From Nocardia alba NBRC 108234 (lineage in GTDB: Bacteria; Actinomycetota; Actinomycetes; Mycobacteriales; Mycobacteriaceae): a stretch of 64,000 nucleotides of DNA. Under the pieces are notes generated by a model. The model had not been told where the DNA came from. It ran no database searches and saw only the letters and a program-made list of their open reading frames with translations. The DNA is taken from assembly GCF_001612665.1 (NCBI RefSeq), contig NZ_BDAX01000025.1:118354-182353 (forward strand), in the 5' to 3' direction. Positions 16,985-26,586 of the stretch are shown here, piece by piece. The first letter of the stretch is position 1, and every line of letters starts with the position of its first letter. The position numbers and the translations under genes are program-made.

Positions 16985-18004
16985 ATGTCTATCGCCATCA
17001 CCACGCTGACATCGCCCAAGGGCCAACCACTGACTCTGATCGGCGACGCGAAACTTTCACCGAACGCGGTCTACCCCCGCGTCGAACCGCCGTACGGCGA
17101 TGAACTCGGGCCTGTGCTCGAGATGCCGGACTATGAACTCGCCGAGGCATTGCGCCCGGTGATCTTCAACGAGGGCAAGGAATACACGGTCGACACCCCG
17201 AACACCTCGTTCATCGAGCTGCTGCGGGCGGACGGCGAACGGCGCACCTCGTCCTACACCGCGCTGCCGCGCTCGCAGTCCGAACAGGTCGATTCCTCTT
17301 CGCTGCACGCGTTTTCGGGAATCATCGGCGCGGACAACCGGGTCGTGCGTCGCGACAACACGGTGTATCCGATGAGCACGGTCGCCTACCTCGCCCTCGC
17401 GAGCGGGGGATATTCCGGGTCGGGGACGATGATCGGGCCGTCTACCGCCCTGACCGCGGCGCACGTCGTGCACAACGGGACGAGCTGGCTTCGGCTGCCC
17501 TCCATCGCGCCCGGCACCGACCGCGAAGACCCGACACCGATGCCCTTCGGCAGCCACGGCGGTTACAACGTGACTGTCCCCAACGGCTGGATCAACAACG
17601 CCGGCGGCGACGCGCGGTTCGACTACGCCGTCATCGAATTCTCCGGATACGGCGACTTCCCTGGCCGTGCGTCGGGGTGGAAGGGCCTGTGGGTCGCGCC
17701 CGACAACGTCGTGAGCGGCAACCGGATGTATCTCTACGGCCATCCGAGCGACAAGGCCCAACCCCAGATCTGGGGCAACGAGGGCAACGGCGTTCTCAAT
17801 GGTCAGTACATCAACTTCTTCATGGACGCGTGGTACGGCGACAGCGGTTCGGGCCTCTACGTGTACGACACCGACGGATGGCCCTACGTCGTCGGCGTGC
17901 TCCGCGGTGCCGCCGGTGCGATCGGCGACAATACCAAACCCAATTTCGGACGGCGGATGACGCGCGACGTCTTCGATTTCGTCATCGCGTACTCGGCGCT
18001 CTAG
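16985..18004 (+). CDS. Cytoplasmic trypsin-fold protease of the glutamyl endopeptidase (V8-like, S1B) type
   Basis: The 339-residue product has a 112-residue N-terminal extension followed by a V8/glutamyl-endopeptidase-like protease. Visible are IIGADNR at 113 (where the mature chain of secreted homologues begins), catalytic His160 in ALTAAHVVH, Asp213 in RFDYAVIEF and Ser287 in YGDSGSG. There is no signal peptide, unlike secreted family members, so it should act in the cytoplasm as a zymogen. The start follows CGAGGAG. First gene of the tight operon leading to the TIR-STAND protein (13 nt to the next gene). Confidence 0.85.
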   Translation: MSIAITTLTSPKGQPLTLIGDAKLSPNAVYPRVEPPYGDELGPVLEMPDYELAEALRPVIFNEGKEYTVDTPNTSFIELLRADGERRTSSYTALPRSQSEQVDSSSLHAFSGIIGADNRVVRRDNTVYPMSTVAYLALASGGYSGSGTMIGPSTALTAAHVVHNGTSWLRLPSIAPGTDREDPTPMPFGSHGGYNVTVPNGWINNAGGDARFDYAVIEFSGYGDFPGRASGWKGLWVAPDNVVSGNRMYLYGHPSDKAQPQIWGNEGNGVLNGQYINFFMDAWYGDSGSGLYVYDTDGWPYVVGVLRGAAGAIGDNTKPNFGRRMTRDVFDFVIAYSAL

Positions 18005-18017
18005 GGAGGTGGTCATC

Positions 18018-19172
18018 ATGTCCGACACCATTTCCGCCGAGCCGGTAACCGGCCTCGCCTACGAATCCGTTGTCCCCGTGGAGAAGCCGTTGCAGAGCGA
18101 CCTGACGGTGATGCCCGAACTGCTCGAGGTCGATCTGCTGGTGCGCGCGGCGCAGGCGCGCGCCGAGTTCCATGTCGACGGGTCCGGTATGACGGTCGCC
18201 GTGCTCGATACCGGGCTGCGCACCACGCACGTCGATTTCGCGGGCCGGGTGCGGGCGAGCCGGAACTTCACCGCCGATAACAATGGGTCGCCCACCGATG
18301 CCGGCGACGGCCAGGGGCATGGAACCAACGTCGCGGGGATCATCTGCGCGGGCGGGGTGCACACCGGGATGGCGCCGCGCGCGAATATCGTGCCCGTGAA
18401 GGTCCTCGGCAACTCCGGCGGCGGGAGCTTCGCCGCGATCCGGGACGCGTTGCTCTGGGTGCTGGCCAATCGGGCGGCGTTGGGCATCTCCGCGGTGTGT
18501 ATGTCGCTCGGCGCATCGGACAACAACATCTCGGACGCGGATTTCGCCGGTGACGGCATCGGCGACGCGATCCGGAAACTCACCGACGTCGGTGTCGCCT
18601 GTTGTGTCGCGGCAGGCAACGACTACTTCGGCCACAACAGTGGCCAAGGCATGAGTTATCCGGCGATCTTCCGGCAGACGATCAGCGTGGGCGCGGTCTA
18701 CGACGCCGATGAGGGCGCATTCAGCTACGGCTCCGGCGCGACCGCCCTCTCGACGGCTCCGGACCGGATCACCCCGTTCTCACAGCGTCTGCACTCGAGC
18801 GTGGGCGGTGACTGCGCGACCGATATCTTCGCGCCCGGCGCCCCGACGACCTCGTCGGGGATTCGCAACGACAGCGGCGAGTCGATCCAGCACGGCACCA
18901 GTCAGGCCACACCCGTGGTGGCCGGCATCGTGCTGCTGGTTCAGCAATTCCATCTGCGGGTGACCGGGACGTTGCCGTCGGTCGCCGAGGTGCGTAGATG
19001 GCTGCTGGCGGGTGCGGTGCCGATCGTGGACGGCGACGATGAGAACGACAATGTCGTGCACACCGGACAGACGTTCAGCCGGATCAGCGCGTTCGGCGCG
19101 CTCACCGCCTGTGCGAAGGACGTGGCGAGGTCGGCGCTGGTCGAGGCGGGCATCGACCGGTCGCCGATGTAG
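18018..19172 (+). CDS. Cytoplasmic subtilisin-like serine protease (S8)
   Basis: The 384-residue product has an approximately 55-residue N-terminal region, then the full S8 set: Asp64 in VAVLDTGLRTTH, His101 in GHGTNVAGI, oxyanion Asn201 in AAGND, and Ser295 in HGTSQATPVVAGI. No signal peptide, twin-arginine signal or membrane helix, so an intracellular protease is likely. The ATG at 18018 has AGGGAGG upstream; a GTG three codons earlier is possible. It sits 13 nt after the first protease and 5 nt before the TIR-STAND gene, consistent with acting in one cascade. Confidence 0.88.
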   Translation: MSDTISAEPVTGLAYESVVPVEKPLQSDLTVMPELLEVDLLVRAAQARAEFHVDGSGMTVAVLDTGLRTTHVDFAGRVRASRNFTADNNGSPTDAGDGQGHGTNVAGIICAGGVHTGMAPRANIVPVKVLGNSGGGSFAAIRDALLWVLANRAALGISAVCMSLGASDNNISDADFAGDGIGDAIRKLTDVGVACCVAAGNDYFGHNSGQGMSYPAIFRQTISVGAVYDADEGAFSYGSGATALSTAPDRITPFSQRLHSSVGGDCATDIFAPGAPTTSSGIRNDSGESIQHGTSQATPVVAGIVLLVQQFHLRVTGTLPSVAEVRRWLLAGAVPIVDGDDENDNVVHTGQTFSRISAFGALTACAKDVARSALVEAGIDRSPM

Positions 19173-19177
19173 TCGCC

Positions 19178-22100
19178 ATGGACGCCGATCGTTCGGCCGG
19201 GCGCGGGGACGACCCGCGTTCGGCCCGAGCGTGTTTCGGCACGACCGCCCGGCTGTTCCTCAGCCATTCGAGCCGTGACAGCCGCGAAGCGGTCGCGCTA
19301 CGGGCCTGGCTGATCGAGGCCGAACCCGGTCTGGCCGGCGAGATCTTCCTCGATCTCGACCCGGACACCGGGATACCGGCCGGCGTCCGCTGGAAGGACG
19401 CGTTGCGGTGGGCGGGCGATCGCTGCGAGGCGGTCATCTGTCTGCTGTCGGACAACTGGGACAGCTCGCACGAGTGCAAGGTCGAATACCGCCACGCCGA
19501 GTCGATGAACAAGCCGATCTTCACGGTCCGCCTCGAACCGCTGACCGGTCGCGATATGACCAGCGAATGGCAGCGGTGCGACCTGTTCGGGGACGGACCG
19601 AAGACCGCGATCTCGGTGGACGGGGAAACGGTCGAGTTCCTGACCGAGGGGTTGCGGCGGTTACGTCACGGCCTGCTGGCCGCCGGCATCGGCGCCGATA
19701 CCTTCGGTTGGCCACCGCCCGGCGACCCGGGACGCGCACCTTATCGAGGATGGGAGCCGCTCGAATCTGTCGATGCCGCAGTGTATTTCGGCCGCGACGC
19801 GCAGATCGGGCGAGCGATGGACACGGTGCGCGGGCTGCGCGGTCTCGGCGGCGGCCACCTGTTCGTCGTCCTCGGTCCCTCCGGCGTCGGCAAGTCGTCG
19901 TTCGTGCGGGCCGGGTTGCTGCCGCGGCTGGCGCGCGACGACCGCCACTTCCGCACCATGGACATCGTGCGGCCGCACCGCAGAGCGCTCACCGGCGACG
20001 CCGGACTCGCGCGGTCGATCCACGCGTTGCGGGTCGGCGTCGGGCTGCGCCGACCCTGTCTCACCGAAATCGAGGACGGCGTGCGCGACATCGAGCGGGT
20101 GCGGGACTGGTTGGTCGAAGCCCAGCACGCCGCGCGCGAGCTCGTCCCGGACGCCGGCGCCGACCCGGCACCGACGCTGATCCTGCCGATCGACCAGGCC
20201 GAGGAGCTGTTCGGCCCCGAAGCGGGCGAGCAGGCCGGCGAGTTGCTCACCCTCCTCGGCGGACTGCTCGACCGCGAGCGCGGGATCGCGATGATCGCGG
20301 TCGCCACCATCCGCTCCGACCGCTACGAACCGCTACAGACCGCACCCATGCTGGCGTCGGTCGCGGTGCGGCCGTTCGACGATCTGAAACCGATGCCGCA
20401 GGCCCAGTTCAAGGAGGTCATCGAGGGGCCCGCGCGGCGAGCGGGGGAAGCGGGCACGGAGGTGTCGTTCGCCCCGGACCTGGTGGAACGCCTGCTCGAT
20501 GACTGGTCGCGCGGCGCCGACACGTTACCGCTGCTCTCCCTCACCCTCGCTCGGCTGTATCGGGACTACGGGGACAACGAGATCAGCCTCGCGCACTATG
20601 AAGCCCTCGGCGGATTGCGGCGGGTGGTGCAGCGCGAGATCGACGAACTGCTCGACGACGATCCCGAGATCCGGACCGGGCAGTTGGCGATCCTGCGACG
20701 GGCTTTCGTGCCATGGCTGGCGACGATCGACTCCGGCAGCGACCAGCCGATGCGCCGCCCGGCCCGCTGGTTCGATCTGCCGCCGGAGAGTCATCCGCTG
20801 CTCGAGGCGTTCATCGCCCGCAGGCTCCTGGTCAAGGATGAACGCGACGGCGCCGTTGTGGTCGAGGTCGCGTTGGAAAGTCTGCTGCGCCAATGGGATA
20901 CGCTCGCCGGCTGGCTGCGGGCGGAAGCCGTCGAGCTCGAAGCCGCCGACAATATCGAGCGAGCCGCGCAGGCGTGGGAGGAGAACGGGCGGTGCGAGGA
21001 CTGGTTGCTGTCGGGTTCGCGGCTCACCGATGCCGAATCACTCGCCACCGCACCAGGATTCCGTGAGCGGCTCAATCCCGTCCGGGGGCTGCTGCTGGCC
21101 TCGCGACAGGCCGAGGACGAGCGCATCGCCGAGGAGCGCGGGCATCGGGAGGATGAGCTGCGGGCGGCCAGGGAACGTCAACTGGCGGCGGAAACGCTGG
21201 CGGCCACCGAGAGCCGGGCGAAGGAAGACGCGCAGCGCGGCGCGCGAGTCTTGCGTCGGCGGACGCGGATTCTGCGGGCGGCGCTCATGGTGACCATGGC
21301 CGCCGCGCTGGTGGCGGGTCTGCTCTGGGTGCGCGCCGATCGGGCGCAGGAACGAGCCCTCGCCGAGAGCCGTCGCGCCGCGGTGCTGGCGTTGTCGGCG
21401 AATTCCCAGCTGATGCTCTCGGGCCGGTGGCCGGGCAAGAGCGACGACATCCTCGGTATGCAGATGGCCATGGCCGCGTATCGAATCTCCGCTGACAACA
21501 AGCGGGAGTTCGCCTTGCTCAACGCTGTTCATCAGCAAGGGAAACTCCGCAAGATCGTCTACATGGACGGGGTGGAGGTCAGCAGTGTCGCCTATAGCCC
21601 GGACGGGAAACGGGTCGCGGCTGCTGGGGGTGACGAGATCCAACTCCGCGACGCGGGGACTTGGGAGCCGATCGGTGCGCTGATGGCAGGCCACAAGTCC
21701 GAGGTGACACGTATCGCGTTCAGTCCGGACGGCACCCGCCTCGCGTCGGCGGGACTGGATGGAACTGTGCGGGTGTGGGACACCGGGTCACAGCAGCAGA
21801 TCGGTACCGAAATGCGTGGCCACACCGAGGCAGTGGTGGCTGTGGCATTCGACCCCGACGGCCGCCAGATCGTGACGGCGAGCGCGGACAGAACCGTCCG
21901 GCTCTGGGATGCCGACACACATCAGCAGATCCACGAGATGACCGGGCACACCATGCCGGTGACATCGGTGGCCTTCGGCAAAGGTGGGCTGATCGCGTCG
22001 GGAGACTTCGGCGGTTCCGTCCGATTCTGGGACGCTCGGTCCGGACTGCCCTCGGGCGAGCCCATGCCGGTGTACACCGGCAGCGCGGTGAACAATCTCG

Positions 22101-23452
22101 CCTTCAACGGGGACGGTGATCGGCTCGTGGTCGCGGGATTCGATGTCCAGCAGTGGGATACAAGGGCTCGCCGACCTATCGGGGAGCCGCTACGTGGACA
22201 CACTGCTGCCATCGAATCCGTGACTTACAGCCGTGACGGCACCAAAATCGCCTCGGCAAGCGATGACAAGACGATCCGGCTATGGGACGCCTCGACAGGT
22301 ATGCCACTCGGGGAGCCGCTGGAAGGACATGAACTCATCGTATCCAGCATCGCATTCCACCCCGAAGCAGATCGAGTACTGTCCGGCAGCCTGGATTCCA
22401 CTGTCCGTGAGTGGATGGTCGCGGGAGAACGAACAATGCACCACGGCGCCAAGGTGGTGGGCGCGGATGTGAGCCCGGACGGCAGGCATATCGTTTCTGG
22501 TGGTACCGACGGCAGCATTCGGCAGTGGGACGCCGCCACCGGTGCACAGATCGGTCCCGTGATTCGCGGTGAGCCCGGCAAGTTCCAGATCGCGGAATAT
22601 GCGGCCGACGGCGCGCAGGTGGCGTCCGCCGAGTTCAGCACCGAGTCGCTCAGTCTGACCGACCTGCGGTTCTGGGATGCCGCGACGGGCGCGGAGACCG
22701 GGCCGCCGATCTCGCTGCCGACCGGAACGAGCGCCTACGCCTACGATCCCGGTCGGCGCAGGATAGTGCTCGAGGTTGGTGGTGTCGTCCAGATCCACGA
22801 CATGGCGAGTATGCGTGTAATCGGACCGGAACTGCGCCATGACGATGCCACCGTGCGGGCCATATCGATCGACAAGAACGGGCGGCTGGTCGCCACCGGC
22901 GCCTTCGACTACTCGGTGCGGTTGTGGGACGCGGACACCGGCGAGCAGGTCGGTGAGTCGATGGCCGGGTTCGCGTGGGTCAAGAGCATCAGTTTCAGTC
23001 CGGACGGCCACCTGCTCGCCGTCGGCTATGAAGACAAATCGGCGCGTATCTGGGATACCGATTCCGGGCGGCAGATCGACGAGTCCATGTGGCAGGACGG
23101 ACCGGTGATCCTGGTCCAATTCTCGCCGGACGGCAACACACTCGTCACCGTCGGCACCGACAACGTGTTGCGGTTGTGGGATGTGGCGACGCACAACCAG
23201 ATCGGCCCTGCCTTGGTCGGTCACGGTGCCCCCATCACCGCTGTCGACTTCACGCCCGACGGTGCTCGGATCATGTCGGCAAGCGTGGACGAGACCGTCC
23301 GGATGTGGCCGGTGCCGACGGCCTCGCCCGAGCAACTCTGCGCCAAGATGACGTACAACATGAGCCGGGAGACGTGGCGGAACTGGGTCTCCCCGGAGAT
23401 CGACTACATCCCGTTGTGCGAGGGACTGCCGATCGCCGGTGAACAGGAGTAG
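19178..23452 (+). CDS. TIR-nSTAND NTPase-WD40 sensor/effector protein
   Basis: The 1424-residue product opens with a TIR domain (about 23-165): LFLSHSSRDS, then SSHECKVEYRHAE with Glu103 in the place of the NADase glutamate. An nSTAND1 NTPase follows: PYRGWEPLESVDAAVYFGR linker at 188, Walker A GPSGVGKSS at 233, and Walker B LILPIDQAEEL near 335. A coiled, Arg/Ala-rich stretch and one membrane helix (about 701-722) come next, then 14 WD40 repeats (about 799-1380), enough for two seven-bladed propellers. STAND proteins with propellers act as oligomerising sensors, and TIR domains of bacterial immunity cleave NAD+. The operon with two proteases and a SLATT protein points to anti-phage or self-killing function. 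Confidence 0.9.
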   Translation: MDADRSAGRGDDPRSARACFGTTARLFLSHSSRDSREAVALRAWLIEAEPGLAGEIFLDLDPDTGIPAGVRWKDALRWAGDRCEAVICLLSDNWDSSHECKVEYRHAESMNKPIFTVRLEPLTGRDMTSEWQRCDLFGDGPKTAISVDGETVEFLTEGLRRLRHGLLAAGIGADTFGWPPPGDPGRAPYRGWEPLESVDAAVYFGRDAQIGRAMDTVRGLRGLGGGHLFVVLGPSGVGKSSFVRAGLLPRLARDDRHFRTMDIVRPHRRALTGDAGLARSIHALRVGVGLRRPCLTEIEDGVRDIERVRDWLVEAQHAARELVPDAGADPAPTLILPIDQAEELFGPEAGEQAGELLTLLGGLLDRERGIAMIAVATIRSDRYEPLQTAPMLASVAVRPFDDLKPMPQAQFKEVIEGPARRAGEAGTEVSFAPDLVERLLDDWSRGADTLPLLSLTLARLYRDYGDNEISLAHYEALGGLRRVVQREIDELLDDDPEIRTGQLAILRRAFVPWLATIDSGSDQPMRRPARWFDLPPESHPLLEAFIARRLLVKDERDGAVVVEVALESLLRQWDTLAGWLRAEAVELEAADNIERAAQAWEENGRCEDWLLSGSRLTDAESLATAPGFRERLNPVRGLLLASRQAEDERIAEERGHREDELRAARERQLAAETLAATESRAKEDAQRGARVLRRRTRILRAALMVTMAAALVAGLLWVRADRAQERALAESRRAAVLALSANSQLMLSGRWPGKSDDILGMQMAMAAYRISADNKREFALLNAVHQQGKLRKIVYMDGVEVSSVAYSPDGKRVAAAGGDEIQLRDAGTWEPIGALMAGHKSEVTRIAFSPDGTRLASAGLDGTVRVWDTGSQQQIGTEMRGHTEAVVAVAFDPDGRQIVTASADRTVRLWDADTHQQIHEMTGHTMPVTSVAFGKGGLIASGDFGGSVRFWDARSGLPSGEPMPVYTGSAVNNLAFNGDGDRLVVAGFDVQQWDTRARRPIGEPLRGHTAAIESVTYSRDGTKIASASDDKTIRLWDASTGMPLGEPLEGHELIVSSIAFHPEADRVLSGSLDSTVREWMVAGERTMHHGAKVVGADVSPDGRHIVSGGTDGSIRQWDAATGAQIGPVIRGEPGKFQIAEYAADGAQVASAEFSTESLSLTDLRFWDAATGAETGPPISLPTGTSAYAYDPGRRRIVLEVGGVVQIHDMASMRVIGPELRHDDATVRAISIDKNGRLVATGAFDYSVRLWDADTGEQVGESMAGFAWVKSISFSPDGHLLAVGYEDKSARIWDTDSGRQIDESMWQDGPVILVQFSPDGNTLVTVGTDNVLRLWDVATHNQIGPALVGHGAPITAVDFTPDGARIMSASVDETVRMWPVPTASPEQLCAKMTYNMSRETWRNWVSPEIDYIPLCEGLPIAGEQE

Positions 23453-23455
23453 CCG

Positions 23456-24346
23456 ATGCCTGTCGACGAAGACCTGCTGAACACCCTCTGGCAGAGGCGA
23501 ACTCGCTGGTCGAACACCGCGACCCGGATGAAGCGCCACCTGGATCGAGTACGCCTCGCCGTCCTGTTCCTCGGCAGCTGGGGTGCGATCGCCACGGCGG
23601 CGACCACGACCGTCCTGCGCTCGGCGGGCGCCGCGACCCGCGTCGTGGCGCTGTCGGGCGCGGTGGCGCTGGCGGTGGCGACGTTTCTCACCGCCCAATA
23701 TCTCACTCCGGAATCGACTCGCCGCTGGACCATCGCGCGGGCGGTCTCCGAAGGAATCAAACACCGGATCGTCACCTATCGCGCCATCGGCGACGCGCGA
23801 CGAGCCGGGCGATTGCGGGCCGATGTCGAGGGCATCGAGCAGACGGCCGAGGATTTGCTCCCGCTGCTCGCGCCCGGCGACAACACCGTCGAGGCGCCAC
23901 GATCGATGCGGCCCGACGAGTATGTTCGCGGCCGGGTTCGAGCCCAGATCGACGACTACTACCTGCCGGCGGCCCGCCGCTACCGCGCCCGCGCGTCCAG
24001 GATGCGCCGCGCCGCCATCGGACTCGGTCTCGCGGCCACGATCGTCGCCGCGATCAACACCGGCGTCGGCGCGCAAATGTCGGGTCGGATCGCTCCGTGG
24101 GTCGCGGTCATGACCACGCTGAGCGGGTCGTTGCTGGCCTACCTCGCGGGCAAGCGATACGACTTCCTGGTGATGACCTATCTCGCCACCGCCGATCGTC
24201 TGCGGCGGCGGCTCGAGCGGTGGCGCGCCGACGGATCACCCACCGACCCTCTCCGGTGGGCGGAATTCGTCGCGGACTGCGAGAACACCATCTCGTTGGA
24301 GAACGCGAGCTGGATGGCGAAATGGGGTGAGCGCACCGAGATCTGA
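23456..24346 (+). CDS. SLATT/DUF4231-like four-TM membrane protein
   Basis: The 296-residue product has two pairs of membrane helices (about 35-52, 60-80, 181-201 and 208-228) separated by a soluble helical insert. The C-terminal helix carries TISLENASWMAKWGE, resembling the conserved E-x-x-x-W end of SLATT/DUF4231 proteins. SLATT domains are predicted pore-forming effectors of nucleotide- or protein-triggered immune systems. The gene starts 3 nt after the TIR-STAND stop, so it is cotranslated and likely the membrane effector of that system. Confidence 0.75.
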   Translation: MPVDEDLLNTLWQRRTRWSNTATRMKRHLDRVRLAVLFLGSWGAIATAATTTVLRSAGAATRVVALSGAVALAVATFLTAQYLTPESTRRWTIARAVSEGIKHRIVTYRAIGDARRAGRLRADVEGIEQTAEDLLPLLAPGDNTVEAPRSMRPDEYVRGRVRAQIDDYYLPAARRYRARASRMRRAAIGLGLAATIVAAINTGVGAQMSGRIAPWVAVMTTLSGSLLAYLAGKRYDFLVMTYLATADRLRRRLERWRADGSPTDPLRWAEFVADCENTISLENASWMAKWGERTEI

Positions 24347-24494
24347 CCTCGGATGGCACTCGCCTACCCCGAATCGCGTGAGTCCGGGCACCGATGGCGC
24401 ACCCGCGCAGGCGAATCCGACTTCGCGCGGGCGTGGGTCGCGGCGGATAGCCTGATCGCAGTCACGTGGGTGGTCGTGACGCGAAGGAGCGGTG

Positions 24495-26123
24495 ATGGAG
24501 TTCGGGCCGGGGGCGATCCTCGCGGGGTACCGCATCGAGCGCAGGGTCGGCGGTGGCGGCATGGGTGCGGTCTATCTCGCCCAGCATCCGCGACTGCCGC
24601 GCCGGGACGCGGTGAAGGTGCTCGACGCGCGGCTGGCGGTGGAACCGACGTTCCGGGCGCGGTTCGAGCGTGAGGCCGATCTGGCCGCGCGGCTGCGGCA
24701 TCCGAATGTCGTGCAGATCTTCGATCGGGGCGTCGACGGTGACCGATTGTGGATCGCGATGCAGTTCGTGGACGGGCTCGACGCGGCGCAATTGTTGCGT
24801 CAGGGTCTGTCGGTGCTCACGCCGGAGCGGGCGGTACGCATCGTCGCCGAGGCGGCGAAAGGGCTGGACTACGCGCATCGGCAGGGGCTGCTGCACCGCG
24901 ATATCAAACCGGCCAATCTGCTGATCGCGCGGGCCGAGGACGGCACCGACGAGGTGTTGGTGACCGATTTCGGGATCGCCAGGAGTATGGGGGAGACGAC
25001 CAGTCTCACCTCCGCGGGATCGGTGCTCGGCACCCTCGCGTACGCGGCTCCCGAACAGCTGGAAGGTCAGCCGCTCGACGTGCGCACCGATGTGTACGCG
25101 CTCGGTGGCACCCTCTACGAGCTGGTCACCGGGTTCGTGCCGTTCCAGCGGGAGAGTCCAGCCGCGTTGATCAGCGCGCACCTGATCGAGCCGCCGCCGC
25201 GACCGTCGGCCGCGAATCCGGCGCTGCCGCCCGCGCTGGACCGGGTGATCGCGCGGGCGATGGCGAAGAACCCGGACGACCGGTACGCGAGCTGCGGTGA
25301 GCTCGCCGACGCGGCGATCGCCGCCCTCACCGGCGGGCCGGAGGTGGGCGAAACCGCTGTGCTGCGACCATCGCGCTCACGGGCTCCCCGCCTGTCACCG
25401 GCGAGGAAGGTCCTGCTCGGGGTTGGTGGGGTGGCAGCCGTGGCCGCGGTGACCGTGCTCGCGGTGTTCACCACGGGGGATCGGGGCGCCTCGGAGGTGC
25501 CCGCCACGCCGCAGGCAGCGCGGATCGGCGCGGTCCCCGGCAGTTCGAAGGCGGCGGCGGTCCTGCGGCCCTGGCTCGACGATGTCCTCGCCGGTGATAT
25601 GAGCGTGCTGATCCGCAAGTGCTGGACCCAGTCGCCCGCCGAGATCCCCCAGATGTATGGCGACGTCTCGCGAATCATCGACGTGGTGCAACGCCCCGGC
25701 GTGCTCGGCCAATTCGGTCCCTACTGGAACAACGAGGACATTCTGGTCAGCCTGCGCCCCAGCGAATTGCGATCCGAGTACGGCTGCCCGACCGTGAGCG
25801 AGCGATGGACGACCGGCCGCACCGACGAGCAGGCGCGGTACACCGTCGAGCGCTATCTGAGCCGGGTGGTCGGTGACCCGGTGAACCCCGCCGATGTGGA
25901 ACCGGACTACCCGTTGCTGTGCAACGGCGCGCAGCCGGGCACCGCCCTGTCCGGGGTGCGGCGATTCGAGGACAAGGCACTCACGGTCCACGGCTCGACC
26001 GACTCGGTCGTGACCGTCGACGCGCCGGTGAGCACCGCGGACGGCGCGACGTCCACGGTCGAACTCACCCTCGACCACGCCGCGAACGGGTACTGCATCT
26101 CCCACATCGACCGGGCGGGCTGA
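24495..26123 (+). CDS. PknB-type transmembrane Ser/Thr protein kinase
   Basis: The 542-residue product has a kinase domain (about 10-275): Gly-rich loop VGGGGMGAVY, Lys41, HRDIKPANLL with Asp136, DFG at 158-160, and an activation loop of the PknB type with SVLGTLAYAAPEQ. One membrane helix lies at about 305-325, followed by an extracytoplasmic domain of about 210 residues with four cysteines, similar in size to sensor domains of mycobacterial kinases. AAGGAG precedes the ATG at 24495. It is 148 nt from the SLATT gene, so it may or may not belong to that system. Confidence 0.88.
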   Translation: MEFGPGAILAGYRIERRVGGGGMGAVYLAQHPRLPRRDAVKVLDARLAVEPTFRARFEREADLAARLRHPNVVQIFDRGVDGDRLWIAMQFVDGLDAAQLLRQGLSVLTPERAVRIVAEAAKGLDYAHRQGLLHRDIKPANLLIARAEDGTDEVLVTDFGIARSMGETTSLTSAGSVLGTLAYAAPEQLEGQPLDVRTDVYALGGTLYELVTGFVPFQRESPAALISAHLIEPPPRPSAANPALPPALDRVIARAMAKNPDDRYASCGELADAAIAALTGGPEVGETAVLRPSRSRAPRLSPARKVLLGVGGVAAVAAVTVLAVFTTGDRGASEVPATPQAARIGAVPGSSKAAAVLRPWLDDVLAGDMSVLIRKCWTQSPAEIPQMYGDVSRIIDVVQRPGVLGQFGPYWNNEDILVSLRPSELRSEYGCPTVSERWTTGRTDEQARYTVERYLSRVVGDPVNPADVEPDYPLLCNGAQPGTALSGVRRFEDKALTVHGSTDSVVTVDAPVSTADGATSTVELTLDHAANGYCISHIDRAG

Positions 26124-26241
26124 GCTGTCGTTTCGGCATCGCCGGTGACCGGCGCGGCTCATCCGAAAAGGGTGATCCGCCCGGCTCGGCACCGTGGCTA
26201 CGGTGGACGAACGTCCACGCCGAATCCAGTCAGGAGTTGCC

Positions 26242-26577
26242 GTGCCGAAGTTGGAGATCAAGCGGAAAACCGAGCTCTCCCGCAAAGAAGCAGGCGAGCG
26301 GCTCATCATGATCGGACGGGCTCTCGTCGCCGGCTCCGAAGTGGAATTGAAAACCGGTGACGACTCGATCGAGGTCGTCGTCGCCGACCGCCTCCGCTGG
26401 GAACTCGAGATCGAGGTCGACGGCGACGAGACCGAAATCGAAATCGAAATCAGTTGGCACGACGATCCGGTCGCCGAGACGAGTTCCGTCGCGACGCCGA
26501 AACCGAAATCGGCGCCCAAACCGGCGCCGGCCAAGACCGCGCGCCGTCCCCGGGCGCGCAAGACCACCGCCAAGTAG
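26242..26577 (+). CDS. Amphi-Trp domain protein
   Basis: The 111-residue product begins with a basic helix (LEIKRKTELSRKEAGERL) and a beta hairpin ending RLRWELEIEVDGDETEIEIEISW, the pattern of amphi-Trp domains. A Lys/Pro/Ala-rich, histone-like tail follows. The GTG at 26242 has CAGGAG upstream; longer starts are unsupported. Function is unknown; a nucleic-acid contact through the tail is possible. Confidence 0.75.
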   Translation: MPKLEIKRKTELSRKEAGERLIMIGRALVAGSEVELKTGDDSIEVVVADRLRWELEIEVDGDETEIEIEISWHDDPVAETSSVATPKPKSAPKPAPAKTARRPRARKTTAK

Positions 26578-26586
26578 ACGGCCTCC

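Noticed and set aside
22280..24076. Minus-strand 598-codon frame across the WD40 and SLATT genes
   Set aside because: It is antisense to two recognisable proteins, lacks any motif and is Arg/Gly/His-rich.
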